Below are positions 21,723 to 33,496 of a stretch of 64,000 bases of DNA, one piece after another. A program made the translations under genes and the position numbers. The notes below the pieces were generated by a model. It was not told the origin of the DNA and did no database searches. It saw only the letters and a list, made by a program, of their open reading frames with translations. Each line of letters begins with the position of its first letter. The stretch's first letter is position 1. Source of the stretch: Diabrotica undecimpunctata (Eukaryota > Arthropoda > Insecta > Coleoptera > Chrysomelidae); the NCBI RefSeq assembly GCF_040954645.1, contig NC_092806.1:28545644-28609643 (forward strand), read 5' to 3'.

Positions 21723-24180
21723 CTACGAAATTCATGAAAGATATTATATTTGTTTCATAGCATTCTAATGTTTATATCTAATTATTCGTTAATTTTGTAG
21801 TATGTTCCTGGTGATGTTAAAAAAATAACTAAATGTAGTTTCAATTTAGGCCGCAGACCGCAGTCCCGACGTTTCAACATAATTCACAAAGCAACAAGCC
21901 TACGTAGGAGTTGCGGAACGCTGCGTGTGGGCATTATAAACAATTCATTCAAAAAAAGGCAAAAAACTCTCAAGAAACTTGATAAATGAAGTTTTAGGTT
22001 TAATTTGACGCCTGCTGAACGCGCTAGCCTTTAAAATGGTCATATTCGGATTTTAGCAAACAATAAATCGTTTATAACTCAAAATCAATTTTAGAGAAGA
22101 AAAGCCTGTGACATTTTTGTTTTTTTTTTTTTTTCTTTAAAATGGCTCAAATAACCTAAAAACCTTTATTTAAGTCTAGAGAAAATTTACTTTTAGTCTA
22201 TAATCGTTGCAATGTATGTGTAGTTGTTAATTTGGCGGTCTGATTCCAATAGAGATTACATATCGACGGTGGAAAAGCACAACACTTGAAGCGCCATTTT
22301 TTAAACTTTACAGGAGAGCCAATTAAAGTTATAATTTTTCGAAAAAAATTCATTAAAAATTCAATTTTACTCTTATCTCGATATTAAAAATAACGGTATG
22401 TCAGAATTTTTAAACTCTTTATCTACGGTCAGTTTAGAAACTAGAATGATAGATATAAATAAAAATAAGTGGCGTTTAATGATTTTAGTCAAAATATAAA
22501 ATAAGGCAAAACAGTTTAATGTACACACACACACACTTTATTTGGGTAAGAAAAAAGGCATTAACCACCACTCTAACCAAAATATGAGATGCATAAAAAC
22601 AATTCAACTGCATTGGTAAACTTTTATATCTGCTAGGCAGAACAAATTATATGACGCAATACTCTCTAAAATGGCTCGAGAAAAACAACTTAAGTACTTT
22701 AACAAGTAATAAAAATAAGGCAATGAATAAATTAAATACCTACCTACTCTTGTACTAAATAAGTAAAAAAAATAAAAAAACTAAGCTATTTAAAAGAAGT
22801 TTAATTAAAAACATTATTATTATAACTAAAATACAATAAACTAAAGAAGTAATTGTAACGACAAAGGCATATTATTACGAGTAATCTAATACCTTATTAA
22901 ACATAATTATTGATATCTTTATTTAAGAAAAAGTTAAATTTTTTGCTATTTAAAAAAAAATTAAACAATTTTTGACCAGGATTCCCAGATGTATTATTAG
23001 GAAACCTTTTTGGTGACAAGGTTGCTCAAAACAGCCTAGGGGGAAAATTTTCCTCAACAGCGGCGAACTTAATCCAGGACTAATAATTAATTACAATCCA
23101 AAAGACAAGTAAGATATAAAAACAAACGCGAAAAAGTGATCATAATTATATTTTTACAGTTTTTATCTAGATAGATTAGTTATTTAGTTTGAAAATTTTA
23201 TTATCCCAATTACAAAGTTTACGATAACATTTAGTATTGCAGTTTACTTTATATCATTTTGTATTGTTTCTAATAAATATTAAAAGAGGCCACTGCTATC
23301 AGCTTATTATTTTAATTTGATGTGTTTACATGTAAAAAAACGTAGATTATATTACTATAATTTTATAATATATTTCTTTACTTTTTTTATTTACTTCATT
23401 TTTATGGGTATAAGCTGTATCTAATTTTAAATCATTTGTTTCATTCCTAGTCCACCTTGTAACCTTGAATTCTTTTCTCACATCCTCCTCCTTATTATGT
23501 AATTTCTCTAATATGTTCCTACTTTTTTTGGCTTTAGGATTAATCCATGCAGCCAAAAACTAAATAAGTATTAAGTATAGCCATTGTATAGCCTATTAGG
23601 TTATCTCAGCCTGACAGACCAATTTGTTTAAAACAAAAATTTTTTTTCCAACAATTTTTTTTTGGCAAGATTAATCGTAATAAGCTTTTGGGATTAGGAC
23701 AAGGGTCACACTTTTCTCGCTCAGGGGTTGTTCTGAGCATTTTTTTAAACAAATACTGGGTAGATCATGATAAGGTAGGTATGTAAACAAAAGGAAAGAC
23801 ATTTAAGGTTACAAGGCTAAACTAGTTATTCTACAATTTAATTTTAGACTGAAATATAAATAATAAAATAAAATCTAAAACACATTTATCATTTAGTGCC
23901 AAAGATTTAGATTTTTTTTAAAGATGTCAGAATGATATGCTTCAATTAAAGAATATGTGGTCCAAATCTGCCGTTTCTTTGCAAATATCCCAAATCAAAT
24001 GCAAATATCATTTATTTTTATTTTGTGTAAATAGCAAGCATGTCCGAACTTCATCCGGGATATGGTTTTTATGGAACTTCTCGGATAGTTGTAATTTCCA
24101 AACCAGTAGTTTTTTCGAATCTCGGGTCCCAGCAAATGTGTATCTTGTGCATTTTGTCAAACAGAAATATTTTGTATTGT
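21723..24180. other. No recognised gene
   Basis: About 2.4 kb of AT-rich DNA. Noted: a short CA tract (22521-22533), the motif 'AACTTTACAGGAGAG' at 22304-22318 that recurs near two DUF7869-like remnants, and a 69-codon basic minus-strand frame (23347-23556) without recognisable domain. Confidence 0.45.
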
Positions 24181-24184
24181 TAAG

Positions 24185-24700
24185 ACCATTTTTGATATAA
24201 ATTATCCTTGACTATATTTATTCTCTCATCCAATGTTAATAAGGGTGTAATTACTTCTCCCAAATGTATGCTTTCTTTAGCTGCTTTGTCAACTTTTTCA
24301 TTGTATGTGATGCCTGAGTGTGCTTTTACCCAAACAAAAATCAGTTTTTTAGTTTCTTGAATTTGCGAGAGCATCGTTTTTATTTTGGCTATGTAATGAT
24401 GGATATATGCTGAGTTGATTTGCAAATGCGATTGTACACAATTTAAAACTAAAGGGAATCAGTAAGAATTATGGAGTATGTAGTATTATTCCCTATTATA
24501 AAATCTATAGCTTTTATAATGGCAAAAGCTTCTGCTGTAAAAATGAACGTTTTCTTACTCAATTTAAATGTGCTTTGGAGTGGATTTCATTACACCAATG
24601 GAGAGTCTCAAAGCTTTGTTTTGTAAAGTATCTAATTTTCTGAGTAATGTATTATTTGCACAGCCATATAGAATAGAATAGATAATATATTTCAAGAAGT
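24185..24700 (-). pseudogene. RNase H domain of a Jockey/I-type LINE
   Basis: From about 24570 the minus strand reads 'KKTFIFTAEAFAIIKAI' and 'YSIILTDSL' (the E and D of the RNase H active site), then in a second frame 'KKLIFVWVKAHSGI' and 'NEKVDKAAKESI' (the final H and D). This removes RNA from cDNA hybrids in I-clade and R1-like retrotransposons. A frame break and stop separate the halves. Confidence 0.75.
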
Positions 24701-25160
24701 TTAATCCCTTGAGAGTCAATTCTATTGTTCTCATATTATAAAGTTAAATTACTACGAGAATAAAATACTCGCGTAGGTATTCTATTCGCATTTTGTTTTC
24801 TGTGCTCATATATCTCAGAAATCTCGATATTGGCATTGCGTAATCTCATAATTTACTACTTTTCTTATGTTATCTATTTTCTATTGTTGGTCTTTTCTAT
24901 TATCCTTTTTATCATTCACCAAATACCAGGAGTGATTGATCTCTTTCCAAAATCAGATTGTTCATTTGATTGATAACCATCACATGTTACTGTCAGTTTT
25001 GTGGTTAATATTTTAGTAACTTCTATGAAATATTTTATTTGCCGATAGTTTTTAATGTCTGATTTATCAACTCTCTCCTTATTACAATTATTTCAAACCT
25101 ACTACTAATTTCGGTTTGAATTTTTTCTTTTAAGTTTTTCACGCTAAAGTTTCAAAGCTA
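24701..25160. other. No recognised gene
   Basis: AT-rich DNA between RNase H and integrase scraps. No convincing motif on either strand. Confidence 0.45.
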
Positions 25161-25164
25161 AAAC

Positions 25165-25345
25165 ACTAGCCAATTGATTGATTGGAAACTTTATCTTAAA
25201 GTATGGAGTATCAAGAAAAATAGTTACCGACGAAAACTCAGAGTTTATGGCAAGATATTTTAAGGAAACGTACATTGTTGCAAATAGACCAATAAACTCA
25301 AAAATATATCATCGTGAAACCATTGGTGTGTTAGAAAATAAGGTC
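25165..25345 (+). pseudogene. Gypsy-type integrase fragment
   Basis: Plus strand 'NFILKYGVSRKIVTDENSEF' followed by 'YHRETIGVLEN' matches the integrase core of Ty3/Gypsy retrotransposons: the second catalytic Asp (TD.....F) and the catalytic Glu block (family form YHPQTxGxxER). About 60 codons, ended by a stop; no LTR seen. Confidence 0.65.
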
Positions 25346-25834
25346 TGCAGTGTGTTTTACGTATACCAGGTATAATATACCAGTGTGTTTCCTCTGCCTC
25401 ATCCCTTTCGTGGGCAAATGTCCACCTGACCAAAGGTACTTTAGGCCTATATTTTGATGTCATATGGTCAAAAAATCTTCATTCAGTTAGTATCTTTAAT
25501 TTCATTTGCAATCTTACTATGTCCTGATCTAACTAGGATGGCACTTATTTGCTGCAGCTTTAGCCGCCATACCACTGATGCACATGTAATTGTTGGATTT
25601 ACCTTCTTCTTCTCTATGTGTCATCTTATAAAAATTTACCAAAAATATAATGCCTATCAATTAAGTACTGAAATAAACTTTTGGAGAAGAGCCAAAAGAA
25701 AATATAGGTAAGAACACATAAGATTAGACTGGACCCCGTAAAGCTGTCTTTCCTTAACCTGTAGTCTGACATCTGGGGTCCTAGAGCATGTGTTAGGGGG
25801 GCCGTGGTCTTATCTCTGGAGATTTGAAATAATA
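25346..25834. other. No recognised gene
   Basis: Contains 'TGGGCAAATGTCCACCTG' near 25414 and 'CTGGGGTCCTAGAGCATG' near 25770; the latter is reminiscent of hAT subterminal sequence at 28990-29005, but this is weak. Confidence 0.35.
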
Positions 25835-26532
25835 AATAAATGTCTTCTTCTTCTTCTACTTCTTGGAGATCTTTCGATTTGTTTAATTCTAAAGCTGCCT
25901 CTGGTTAATTTCCTGGGAGGTAGATTGCCAACTATCCCTCCATCTTTTAGGTGGTCTTCCGGGAGGTGTTGAACCGGGCGGGTTGTTTTCTAGGGCAATC
26001 TTTTGGGAGTGTATTCTCATCCATTCATCTTAGATGATTGTACCACATCCTCTTACGCTGCCTTCCCCATCTTACAATATCTTGAATTTTGCACTGCTCT
26101 CTGACGTTTGTATTTCTCACCCTGTCTCTTCTTGTTTTTCTCACTATTGTTCTTAGGGTTTTCGTTTCGGCAACCCTTAGCATCAGTTTCGTTTTGTTGG
26201 TATCTTCGCGTACTTCTATGCCATATGTCATGATCGGTCGTATGCAAGTCTTGTAGATTCTAATTTTACGATGTGACTCCTTAGGTCCTTTACTGGGTCG
26301 TGTGTGCTTGATATATCTATGCCCAGATATCTAAATTGTATCACCTGTTCTATGGGGTTGTTCTCAACCACTAACTTACATCTGAGCGGATCTTTTGATA
26401 TTGTCATACATTTAGTTTTGTTGGTACAAATGGTCATATTTAGTTGGCAGCTAATTTGAAAGAACTGAAAAAGCTGTCTCTGAAGATCATTTTCTGATTC
26501 GGCAATAATTGCTGCATCATCTGCGTAACTTC
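25835..26532 (-). mobile_element. 5'-truncated LINE, cut at its YADD
   Basis: From 26530 down: 'DDAAIIAESENDLQRQLFQ', 'NKTKCMTISKDPLRCK', 'IQFRYLGIDISSTHD' (26228-26437), then 'MTYGIEVREDTNKTK' and 'RWGRQRKRMWYNHLR' (26025-26231), and 'RPPGRPPKRWRD' near 25950. The tail has GAAGAAG-type repeats (25840-25860). The copy begins exactly at the YADD motif, where it abuts the 3' end of the next LINE. Confidence 0.85.
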
Positions 26533-27745
26533 TTCTTCAAGTGCCATCTCCACGGCGGAGGTTGGCAATCATCATAGCTATTCGGACTTTTGAGACGGTT
26601 GCTCTGAACAGTTCATTTGATGTACATCCGTACCACTCTCTCAGGTTGCGCAGCCATGACATTCTACGCCTCCCTATGCTTCTCTTTCCTTGGATCTTTC
26701 CCTGCATAATCAGTTGGAGCAAGGTGTATTTCTCTTCACGTGTAATATGTCCGAGATATTCCAATTGTCCTGTTTTAATTATATTTAAAATTTCTTTTTC
26801 TTTATTCATCCTTCTCAGAACCTCTTTGTTTGTCATGTGTTCTGTCCACGATATTTTCAGAATTCTTCTATACACCCACAGCTCGAATGATTCCATTTTT
26901 TTCATTGATGTCGCATTCAAGGTGAAAGATTCCATTCCATAAAATAAAGTCGAAAAAACATAGCACCTCGCCAACCTAACTCTTAGTTCCAATTTTAAAT
27001 CCCTTGTACATAGCACTCTTCTCATTTTGTTGAAATTTGCTCTAGCTTTTTCTATTCTGATTTTGATCTCCTGAATGTAATCATTTGTGGAGTTAATCAT
27101 TGTTCCCAGATATGCATATTTGTCCACTTGTTTGACGTTGGTTCCGTTTATTAGAAGATTCTTGTTATTTCTTTGAGTTTTCGATATTCTCATAAATTTC
27201 GTCTTCTTGACATTCATTGTTAGACCATACTCTTTTCCATACTTCGCTATTCTGGTCACCAGTCTCTGAAGATCTTCAATATTTTCAGCTAAAATCACAT
27301 ACTGGCTAAGATCTGCGTAACACACCATATCAATTCTTTTGTTGCCCATACTGTATCCGAGATTGAGGGATGTTACTTTGTTTATCATTTTGCCCATGAG
27401 TAGGTTAAACACGATGGGGCTTAAACTGTCACCTTGGTGGCTCACAGGTAGTTATGTATTTCGGTGTTTTATTTTCTATTAATATATTTAGAATGTCTTC
27501 CAGGCGAACCCTGTCAAACGCCTTCATCAGATCAATGAAGCAAATATACGCTGGCATGTCGAACTCTATAGCTTTTTCTTCTATTTGTTTTATTATGAAT
27601 ACTGCATCTGTTATAGACCGCCCTCTTGTAAAACCTTGTTGTTCTTCAGCATTAGTGATTTGCCTTTCCAATTTGTCCTTAAGAATACTCGTGAAAAGTT
27701 TCATCGTTGTATTTAAGAGGGATATTACCAGTACCAAGGGTACCA
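26533..27745 (-). mobile_element. 5'-truncated LINE, family B copy 1
   Basis: Reverse transcriptase from 27746: 'EEQQGFTRGRSITDAVFI', 'AYICFIDLMKAFDRV' (motif A Asp present), then 'HQGDSLSPIVFNLLMGK', 'VCYADLSQYVILAE' (catalytic YADD is YADL), 'FELWVYRRILKISW' and 'RSIGRRRMSWLRNLREW'. A frame change near 27437 joins two long frames (105 and 302 codons), which is unusually good preservation. The 3' UTR start (26533-26570) is shared with copies at 46849 and 57349. Confidence 0.9.
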
Positions 27746-29028
27746 AGTATGTTTATTAGTTGCAAAAACTGGTAAACCTCACACCATTGCTGAAGAATTA
27801 ATATTACTGTGCGCTAAAATTCTGGTTTCCGCTATGGAGGGAGAAAAAGCTTTAAAACAATTGGACGTTTTATCGTTCTCTTGTATACTACAGGTGAAGT
27901 AATATTTGAAGTATTGAACAACTTTATGCTCACTCATGAAATACCGTAGGATAAATGTATGGCAGCTAGTACAACTGGTGCTCGGGTTATGACCGGTACA
28001 CGGACAGTACTTGAGGGTCGTGTGAAGAAAATAAATTCATCTATTATCTGGCATCATTGCTGCATTTATAAAGAAGCATTAGCTACTAAAAATATGATTG
28101 AAAAATTAAAAACAGTGTTAGACGAGATAGTGCAGGCCGTGAATTTCATTGACCAGGTCTCTAAATTTCCGTATTTTCGGTATGATTTGTGAAGACATCA
28201 GAAGCATTCACAAGCAGTTGTTATTGCATGTTGAGGTGCGTTGGTTGTCTCGTGACAAAGTTGTGTCGCATGTTTTCGAGCTGAGAGATGAGATCGGAAT
28301 GATTTTTGTTAAGAATTCAGCAGATAGTGGAAATAAACAAGCTGATCATTTTAATAACTGTGAACGACTTAGAATGGTGGTATATTTGGCTGATATCTTC
28401 AGTGCCATTAAAGAGCTCAACTTAAATATATAAGGAAGAGATAATAACATCTTTCAAGTTGAAGATAAAATAGAAACCATGATGAAAAACCCTGACCTTT
28501 GGACTAATCGTGCAATTAAAAAAAACTATTATCATTTTCCTACACTGGTAGCGTTTTTGGAATCCTTTGGTGGGGAAGTGTTGATAACGCAAGCAGAAGA
28601 AGATATGTTTAAACACCTCCGAGGTTTGCGGTCTTCTTTCCGGGATTGTTTTCCAGAACCCGATAGAAATAAAAACTGGACAGCTGACTTTTTCAACGCA
28701 GATATTTCAGATATCATGTGATTTAGCTTTAACATGTCATTTCAAAGAATTTTTCTTATTAAGTTTTTGGGTGAATATAAAAACAGTTTATAGAGAAATA
28801 TAAGAAGTAGCACTAAAACGTTAACTGCTGTTCCTATCCACACCAGTAGCCAAAAAGCAACACCAAACTTCACATTAATACAATATTTTTAATTTGCATA
28901 AAAATGTTTCTTTTTCAGCACTCAAATAAATTGTTCCAAACTAATTCTTGTGATCTTTATAAAGGGGCCCTTAAAATTATGCTTGATTTTCTAGGGGTCC
29001 TCGGACTGAAAAATGTTAAAAAACGCTG
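27746..29028 (+). pseudogene. hAT transposase (ZBED5/FAM200-like) with right terminus
   Basis: Plus-strand order: 'VAKTGKPHTIAEELI', 'AKILVSAMEGEKAL', 'AASTTGARVMTGT' (family form xxDGAxxMxG; the Asp is replaced), 'IIWHHCCIYKEALATK', 'HKQLLLHVEVRWLSRDKV' with 'VFELRDEIGMIF', 'YLADIFSAIKELNLN', 'LRSSFRDCFPE'. This is the catalytic core and insertion domain of the hAT type also found in vertebrate ZBED5/FAM200 proteins. Frames shift at about 28170 and 28435. The end 'CTGAAAAATGTTAAAAAACGCTG' region to 29028 reads as a hAT terminus (reverse complement begins CAGCG). The N-terminal BED zinc finger is missing where the LINE abuts. Confidence 0.82.
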
Positions 29029-29970
29029 CCATAGAGAAACGGAAATAAAGAAGACCGGCCAAATAGAAAGGAGTGGCGATTAGAAACGGAAAGGCGTATT
29101 TTTTATATAGGATCCCATTTAGACAGAACATTTTTTTTTACTATTTCTCTGTTCTCCGTTCCAGTTAAGTCAAAATTCACTCTCAAATAGTTATAGTCTT
29201 GGCAGTGGGTTATTGTTTTTTCGTTATTTAATGTTAGGTTCTTAACCGATAGAGAGATGTTTGACCCTTAAATCCCAGATTTCCTACTCTTCAATTAACT
29301 TGCACATCATGTAAGGTACCCCCTATCTTCCTTATCATTTTATATAATTGCTTGGTAGTCGGAAAACTACAAAGTTTAACGTGTTGTTAATGCAAACGGT
29401 TGTTGTTAAAGCTGCTGCTACATAGATTTTGAACAATCTTGGTGATATGCAACATTCTTACCTCAAAGCTTTATTCAATGAGAATTCATGCGTGTTTTTC
29501 ATTCATCGCATCATATTTGATGTTCTCTTTGAATTATATAGATTTTGTTTCGCCTAAAAAGGAAGAACCAATATCACACTGAACCCAATGTTTCCGGTAA
29601 AATCACATGCGATAAAACATGAGTTCGGTGCTTTACCTATTCCCCATATCGCTATTGGTTATCCTTTTTTAATTTTGGAAGATAGCACTACCTTCCGATT
29701 ATGCATAATATTTACAAAAATAATTTTATCTTTGGTTCTCTCGCCAATTTCCTGAACATTTTTAAAAATTAGACGCATTTAACATGAAAAGGACAAAGGT
29801 TCATATTGTTAAATACTATTTTTATGAAATTAAAAAAGATAGCTTTCTATACGAAATTCAGAAAAGAGAAAACGAGAAAAACTTTTTTTTCTTTTATCTT
29901 TATTTATATTATACTTATTGAGTTTTTTTCTTCAATGTTTTCATAACTTTACAGGAGAGCAGTTTATTGT
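29029..29970. other. No confident feature
   Basis: Mixed DNA right of the hAT terminus. Scattered minus-strand residues around 29320-29480 vaguely recall a LINE polyprotein, but no motif is firm. Confidence 0.35.
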
Positions 29971-29971
29971 G

Positions 29972-30655
29972 TTAAAATATTATAATTTCATCTCTATGAA
30001 TGTTAACCTGTATTTCTTTTATCGTCATTATCAATGACGTTACAACTCTTCGTGAGTCTTGGCCGCATTTACTGCTGTCTTCCTTTTTTGTCGGTCCTGT
30101 GTCACTATTTCCCATTAGCCTCACTCCCACTTTCTTCAGATCCTCTCTGATTGAATCTTTCCACGTATTTATAAGACGATATTTATTACTGCATATCACA
30201 TGTCCTGTCCATCTTAGTCAATAGGCCTTGATATATCTCACTACATTTTTCTCTCTAACCAGGAACCCTTACTCGTTTTTGTGCCTGCGACTCTATTCGT
30301 TTATCACGCTATCTCTGCAAGATTTTACGTTACACCAGCAATTTATTTAGGTACTTCTGTTTTTTTGTTACTGTCCCTTTTCGATTCCGTACACTAATGC
30401 TGGTCGCATGAGAGAAGTTTTGACCTCTTAGATGTGGCAAAGCAAGATCTGTTTCCCGCCAGTATTGCCAGTTTTCACGTTTCAACTTCTCGTTCTACTA
30501 TGTTCTCATTGGTGGTGGTTGCTTCTAGATATTTAAATTCTTTCACCATCTCGAGAAAATAACCTCAACACTTCTTATATTGACTGTGCTACTGTATCTA
30601 TGTCATCGGCAAAGGCGAGAACGATCTTTCCTCACGGAGTTGCTAGGGCTGCTTT
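29972..30655 (-). mobile_element. LINE reverse transcriptase C-terminal part
   Basis: From 30650: 'LAFADDIDTVAQSI' (catalytic FADD intact), 'MVKEFKYLEATTTNENI', a frame-broken thumb, then 'NKYRLINTWKDSIREDLKKV' with 'DSSKCGQDSRRVV' (29972-30199). 5' part absent; it abuts the Penelope-like piece. Confidence 0.75.
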
Positions 30656-30659
30656 GCTT

Positions 30660-31130
30660 TTCTGATTAGCCCTTTACATATGATATTGCTGTAATCCTTG
30701 GGTCCTTCTTTTAAGTCTTTTTGGATTGCTTGTGGTGTTTTGTTGTTTGTTTTCTTTCTTGTATCTTACGAAATTCCTTATTTATAAATGGCAATGAGTA
30801 GTCATTTTTTGTTAAAATCTTTGTTAGCAGGTTTTTTACTCTTGGAATGCCTTTCAATTAGAGCAGGTGTTTTGGGCCTATTATTTATTGATTTGATGAT
30901 TTTTTTTGATCTTTATGTGGTAATTTGGCGATTTGAGTGGTAATTTAAATATCTGTTGGTGTGGGTTGGTTTTCTGGTATGCAACTTTGGTTGCATGTGT
31001 AAATCATGTTTTGTGATTAGCACATCCAGAAAAGGAAGTGAATTATTGTTTTCTTTTTCCATGGTGAATTTGTGAATTTTATTACAATCAATTGTGGCTT
31101 AATCCCATATCAACACAACATTTAATTTCA
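30660..31130 (-). mobile_element. Penelope-like element fragment
   Basis: From about 31085 the minus strand reads 'KFTMEKENNNSLPFLDVLIT' and 'HTRKPTHTNRYLNYHSN', the hallmark reverse transcriptase stretch of Penelope-like elements (family form LPFLDV...YRKPTHTDRYL), followed by frame-broken 'PALIERHSKS'. The GIY-YIG endonuclease expected downstream is missing. The adjacent phrase 'TTGTGGCTTAATCCCAT' (31093-31109) recurs in near-identical form at about 60322. Confidence 0.75.
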
Positions 31131-31640
31131 AAAGAAACTGTACCATACCAGATTTATGTAGAATTTAAAAATATTGATGGTGATCTTAAGTCGAATACTT
31201 AACATAATTTTGTTGGTTGAAACATATTCTAATCAGAATGAGTTATCTAATCAATATTTGATTACGAAAAAACGATACCGATTAACATGTTTTCCTTTAA
31301 GAAAGTACCTACTTAATGACATAAAACAATGAAAAAAAGTGACTACCAGGGTAGGCTTGATATCTAAGACTTTGATTGTTCTTAATTGTATTTATTACAT
31401 GAATTACACGATGTGAGTTTATATTATGAGTACATATAACTGTATCTCGGAAGTATACAGAACACTATTTCTATTTTCATAACTTTACAAGAGCAGTTTT
31501 AAACTTTTTTTCACAAAAAAGTGTTATTGTTGCAGCTATTTATTGAGATAGATCAATACTAACAATATTTTAATAGATCATTCTATCTATTGGTACTTAC
31601 AAAATGCATTTGTTATAATTAAAAAAACTCCTGTGTTTTT
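31131..31640. other. AT-rich DNA, probable 3' flank of DUF7869-like remnant
   Basis: No coding sequence. It contains 'AACTTTACAAGAGCAGTTTT' at 31481-31500, also seen in related form at 3008 (inside the TIR element), 22304 and 29945. Confidence 0.4.
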
Positions 31641-32152
31641 TTAACCCTTTTAATGGACGTGGTGTTGTATCCCCCTAATAAAATAATTGTACTGTAAGAC
31701 GGGAGATTATGGGGTATTCAATATCAACTACAATACTATTTGACTTACAAAATTTATTTAACCATACAATTTACCTTAACAAATACAAATAATACATCTA
31801 TGTATTTAACCAAAATGTTATTTAAGGTACAGATTACTCTCTCATCCTCAAGAAAGTCTCCTTCTGGATAGTCAATATTAGTATTACTAGTGTGCTTTAA
31901 GTTTTTATAAAAATCGTAGCAAAATGTAGGAACATATGGCAGTAATACCAATAGATCATTATACTTTTGTTGTGATATAGGTATTGGACTTTGTGATACC
32001 AGTTTCAAATATTTTGTCAATGTAAGGTGTCGCGTTCGAAACTCAACAAGGTCAATCTCCTGGTTTTCATCAGGGAAATTACTTTTCAAAAACAGAATTC
32101 CCATGCTTCTTGTTTTACTTGCAGTTAAACACAGTTTACCGAAAAGTTTCAT
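31641..32152 (-). pseudogene. DUF7869-like protein, C-terminal end
   Basis: A 132-codon open frame at 31754-32152. 'GILFLKSNFPDENQEIDL' resembles the family's late conserved stretch, and 'PISQQKYNDLLVLLPYVPTF' with 'YDFYKNL' is its typical C-terminal end (also present at 3440-3520). The rest of the gene is absent. Downstream, TTAA at 31641 begins 'TTAACCCTTTTAATGGACG', close to the putative terminus at 2754. The frame is intact, but only about a quarter of the usual protein is present, so I treat it as a remnant. Confidence 0.65.
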
Positions 32153-33490
32153 AGCGATTCATCTTGCTGCGGAAAATTGGTAGGTTTAATGTTCATTGAG
32201 CGGTGATTCTTGAGCGAATGCATAATTCATATTTCTTTACCTAAGTTGTCGACTCTCAGACTGCTCTATTCGAGGCATGTCGAATATTTCTATACGGGAA
32301 TAGCTGACTGTCCCATTGCTGCACCCTTTTCCTTTGTTAGCAGTGATACCGTGAGCTACGCAATTCACTCATGAGTGCCGCAGGTGTGGTTAAGTTGTTA
32401 GTTTAAAAGAATCCAAAATAGATACGCAAATATATGATAAGCTGTAACCGTGTATGGGAACCAACTAGTAACATAAGACTGAAAGAGACTCTATTTACTG
32501 TTCAAATGGATCATAAAAAGAAAGAAAAAAGGTAAAAAGTGTATAGCAATATACATATTTGATATATTAATATTTCAGTATTTACACAAAAATAAAGTAA
32601 AACTACTTATTAACGGTCTATATAAATTCGTGATGTAAATCCGGCCTATTAAAAAAATTGAAATTATTTCGTAAATACGCTTAAGTTGGTTAAACTTAAT
32701 ATTACGGCGCGTGTGTATCGCAGCGAAAAATTTATTAGGCCATTTTTTTATGTATAAATGGTGAGGTGACATGTTCTAGCTTTTGTTTTAATCAATTCGA
32801 TTTAATCAAGCGACGCAATCAGTTGGAGAGCGGTCGTCAATCCTTGTGTTTCAGGTAAGCATTGAGAAATTCATTGGTTACAATATTTGCTTGCAAATTA
32901 TTACAGAAAATATTTTTTCACCTACATGCAGTATTTTGTTCATTGGAAATAGTTAATAGTTGTATTTTTTATAAAACACTATAGTTTTTGGGTCAAAACA
33001 AAGTAGAATTTACCAAAAAAGGATTAGGCCGGTATTAGGGCACAATTTTAGTAGCTAATCTAATTACGGCCCAATAGGCCGTAATTACTAATGTTGATGT
33101 TTTTTTTTTCAATTCAACTTTTTGTTCTTTATTGTCACAAATTATTAAGAAAAGTCATAAATATATTCTTTTAAAAAAATATTACCAAAAACGTACTATC
33201 GAATTCCGTCCCTTACTTTTTTTTTCTGTAAAAGCAAAAAAGGAAGTTTACAACTATGAAAGTCATGTAGTTATTTCTAATAGTAAATTAATTTTTGTTA
33301 CTTACTTATGTTAAAATATATAGTCTGAAAATTTATTAATTACAAAAAACATTAAAATAATTTTATTTTATTCTGGAAGGTATTAGATTTAATTATATTT
33401 CGAATGTGCTCTAATTATGGTCTAATCCAAATTTAGCCTGACATGGTATCTACAAAAAATGACTCAATTATTCACATTTGATTTTTTTTT
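32153..33490. other. 5' region of the pogo-like remnant, no recognised gene
   Basis: AT-rich. Repeated GGCC/ATTA phrases occur at 32638 ('AAATCCGGCCTATTA'), 33021 ('GATTAGGCCGGTATTAGGGC') and 33062-33088 (hairpin: 11-bp stem TAATTACGGCC). A possible splice donor (CAGGTAAGC) near 32861 and acceptor (TTTTTTTTTAG) at 33483-33492 could frame a 5' untranslated exon of the element. Confidence 0.4.
33062..33088. repeat. Perfect 11-bp hairpin
   Basis: 'TAATTACGGCC', spacer CAATA, then the exact reverse complement. Its stem carries the GGCC/ATTA phrase that recurs around the pogo-like remnant. Confidence 0.7.
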
Positions 33491-33496
33491 AGAATC

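Noticed and set aside
23347..23556. 69-codon basic minus-strand frame as a small gene
   Set aside because: No homology recognised, AT-rich Lys-coded composition, and no splice or poly(A) context.
25765..25790. Left end of the hAT element of 27.7-29.0 kb
   Set aside because: Only a GGGGTCCT match to the right end; too short and not at a recognisable terminus.
26541..26942. 133-codon plus-strand frame, and the analogous 46880-47281 and 57592-58041 frames
   Set aside because: Antisense shadows of well-supported LINE reverse transcriptase frames on the minus strand.
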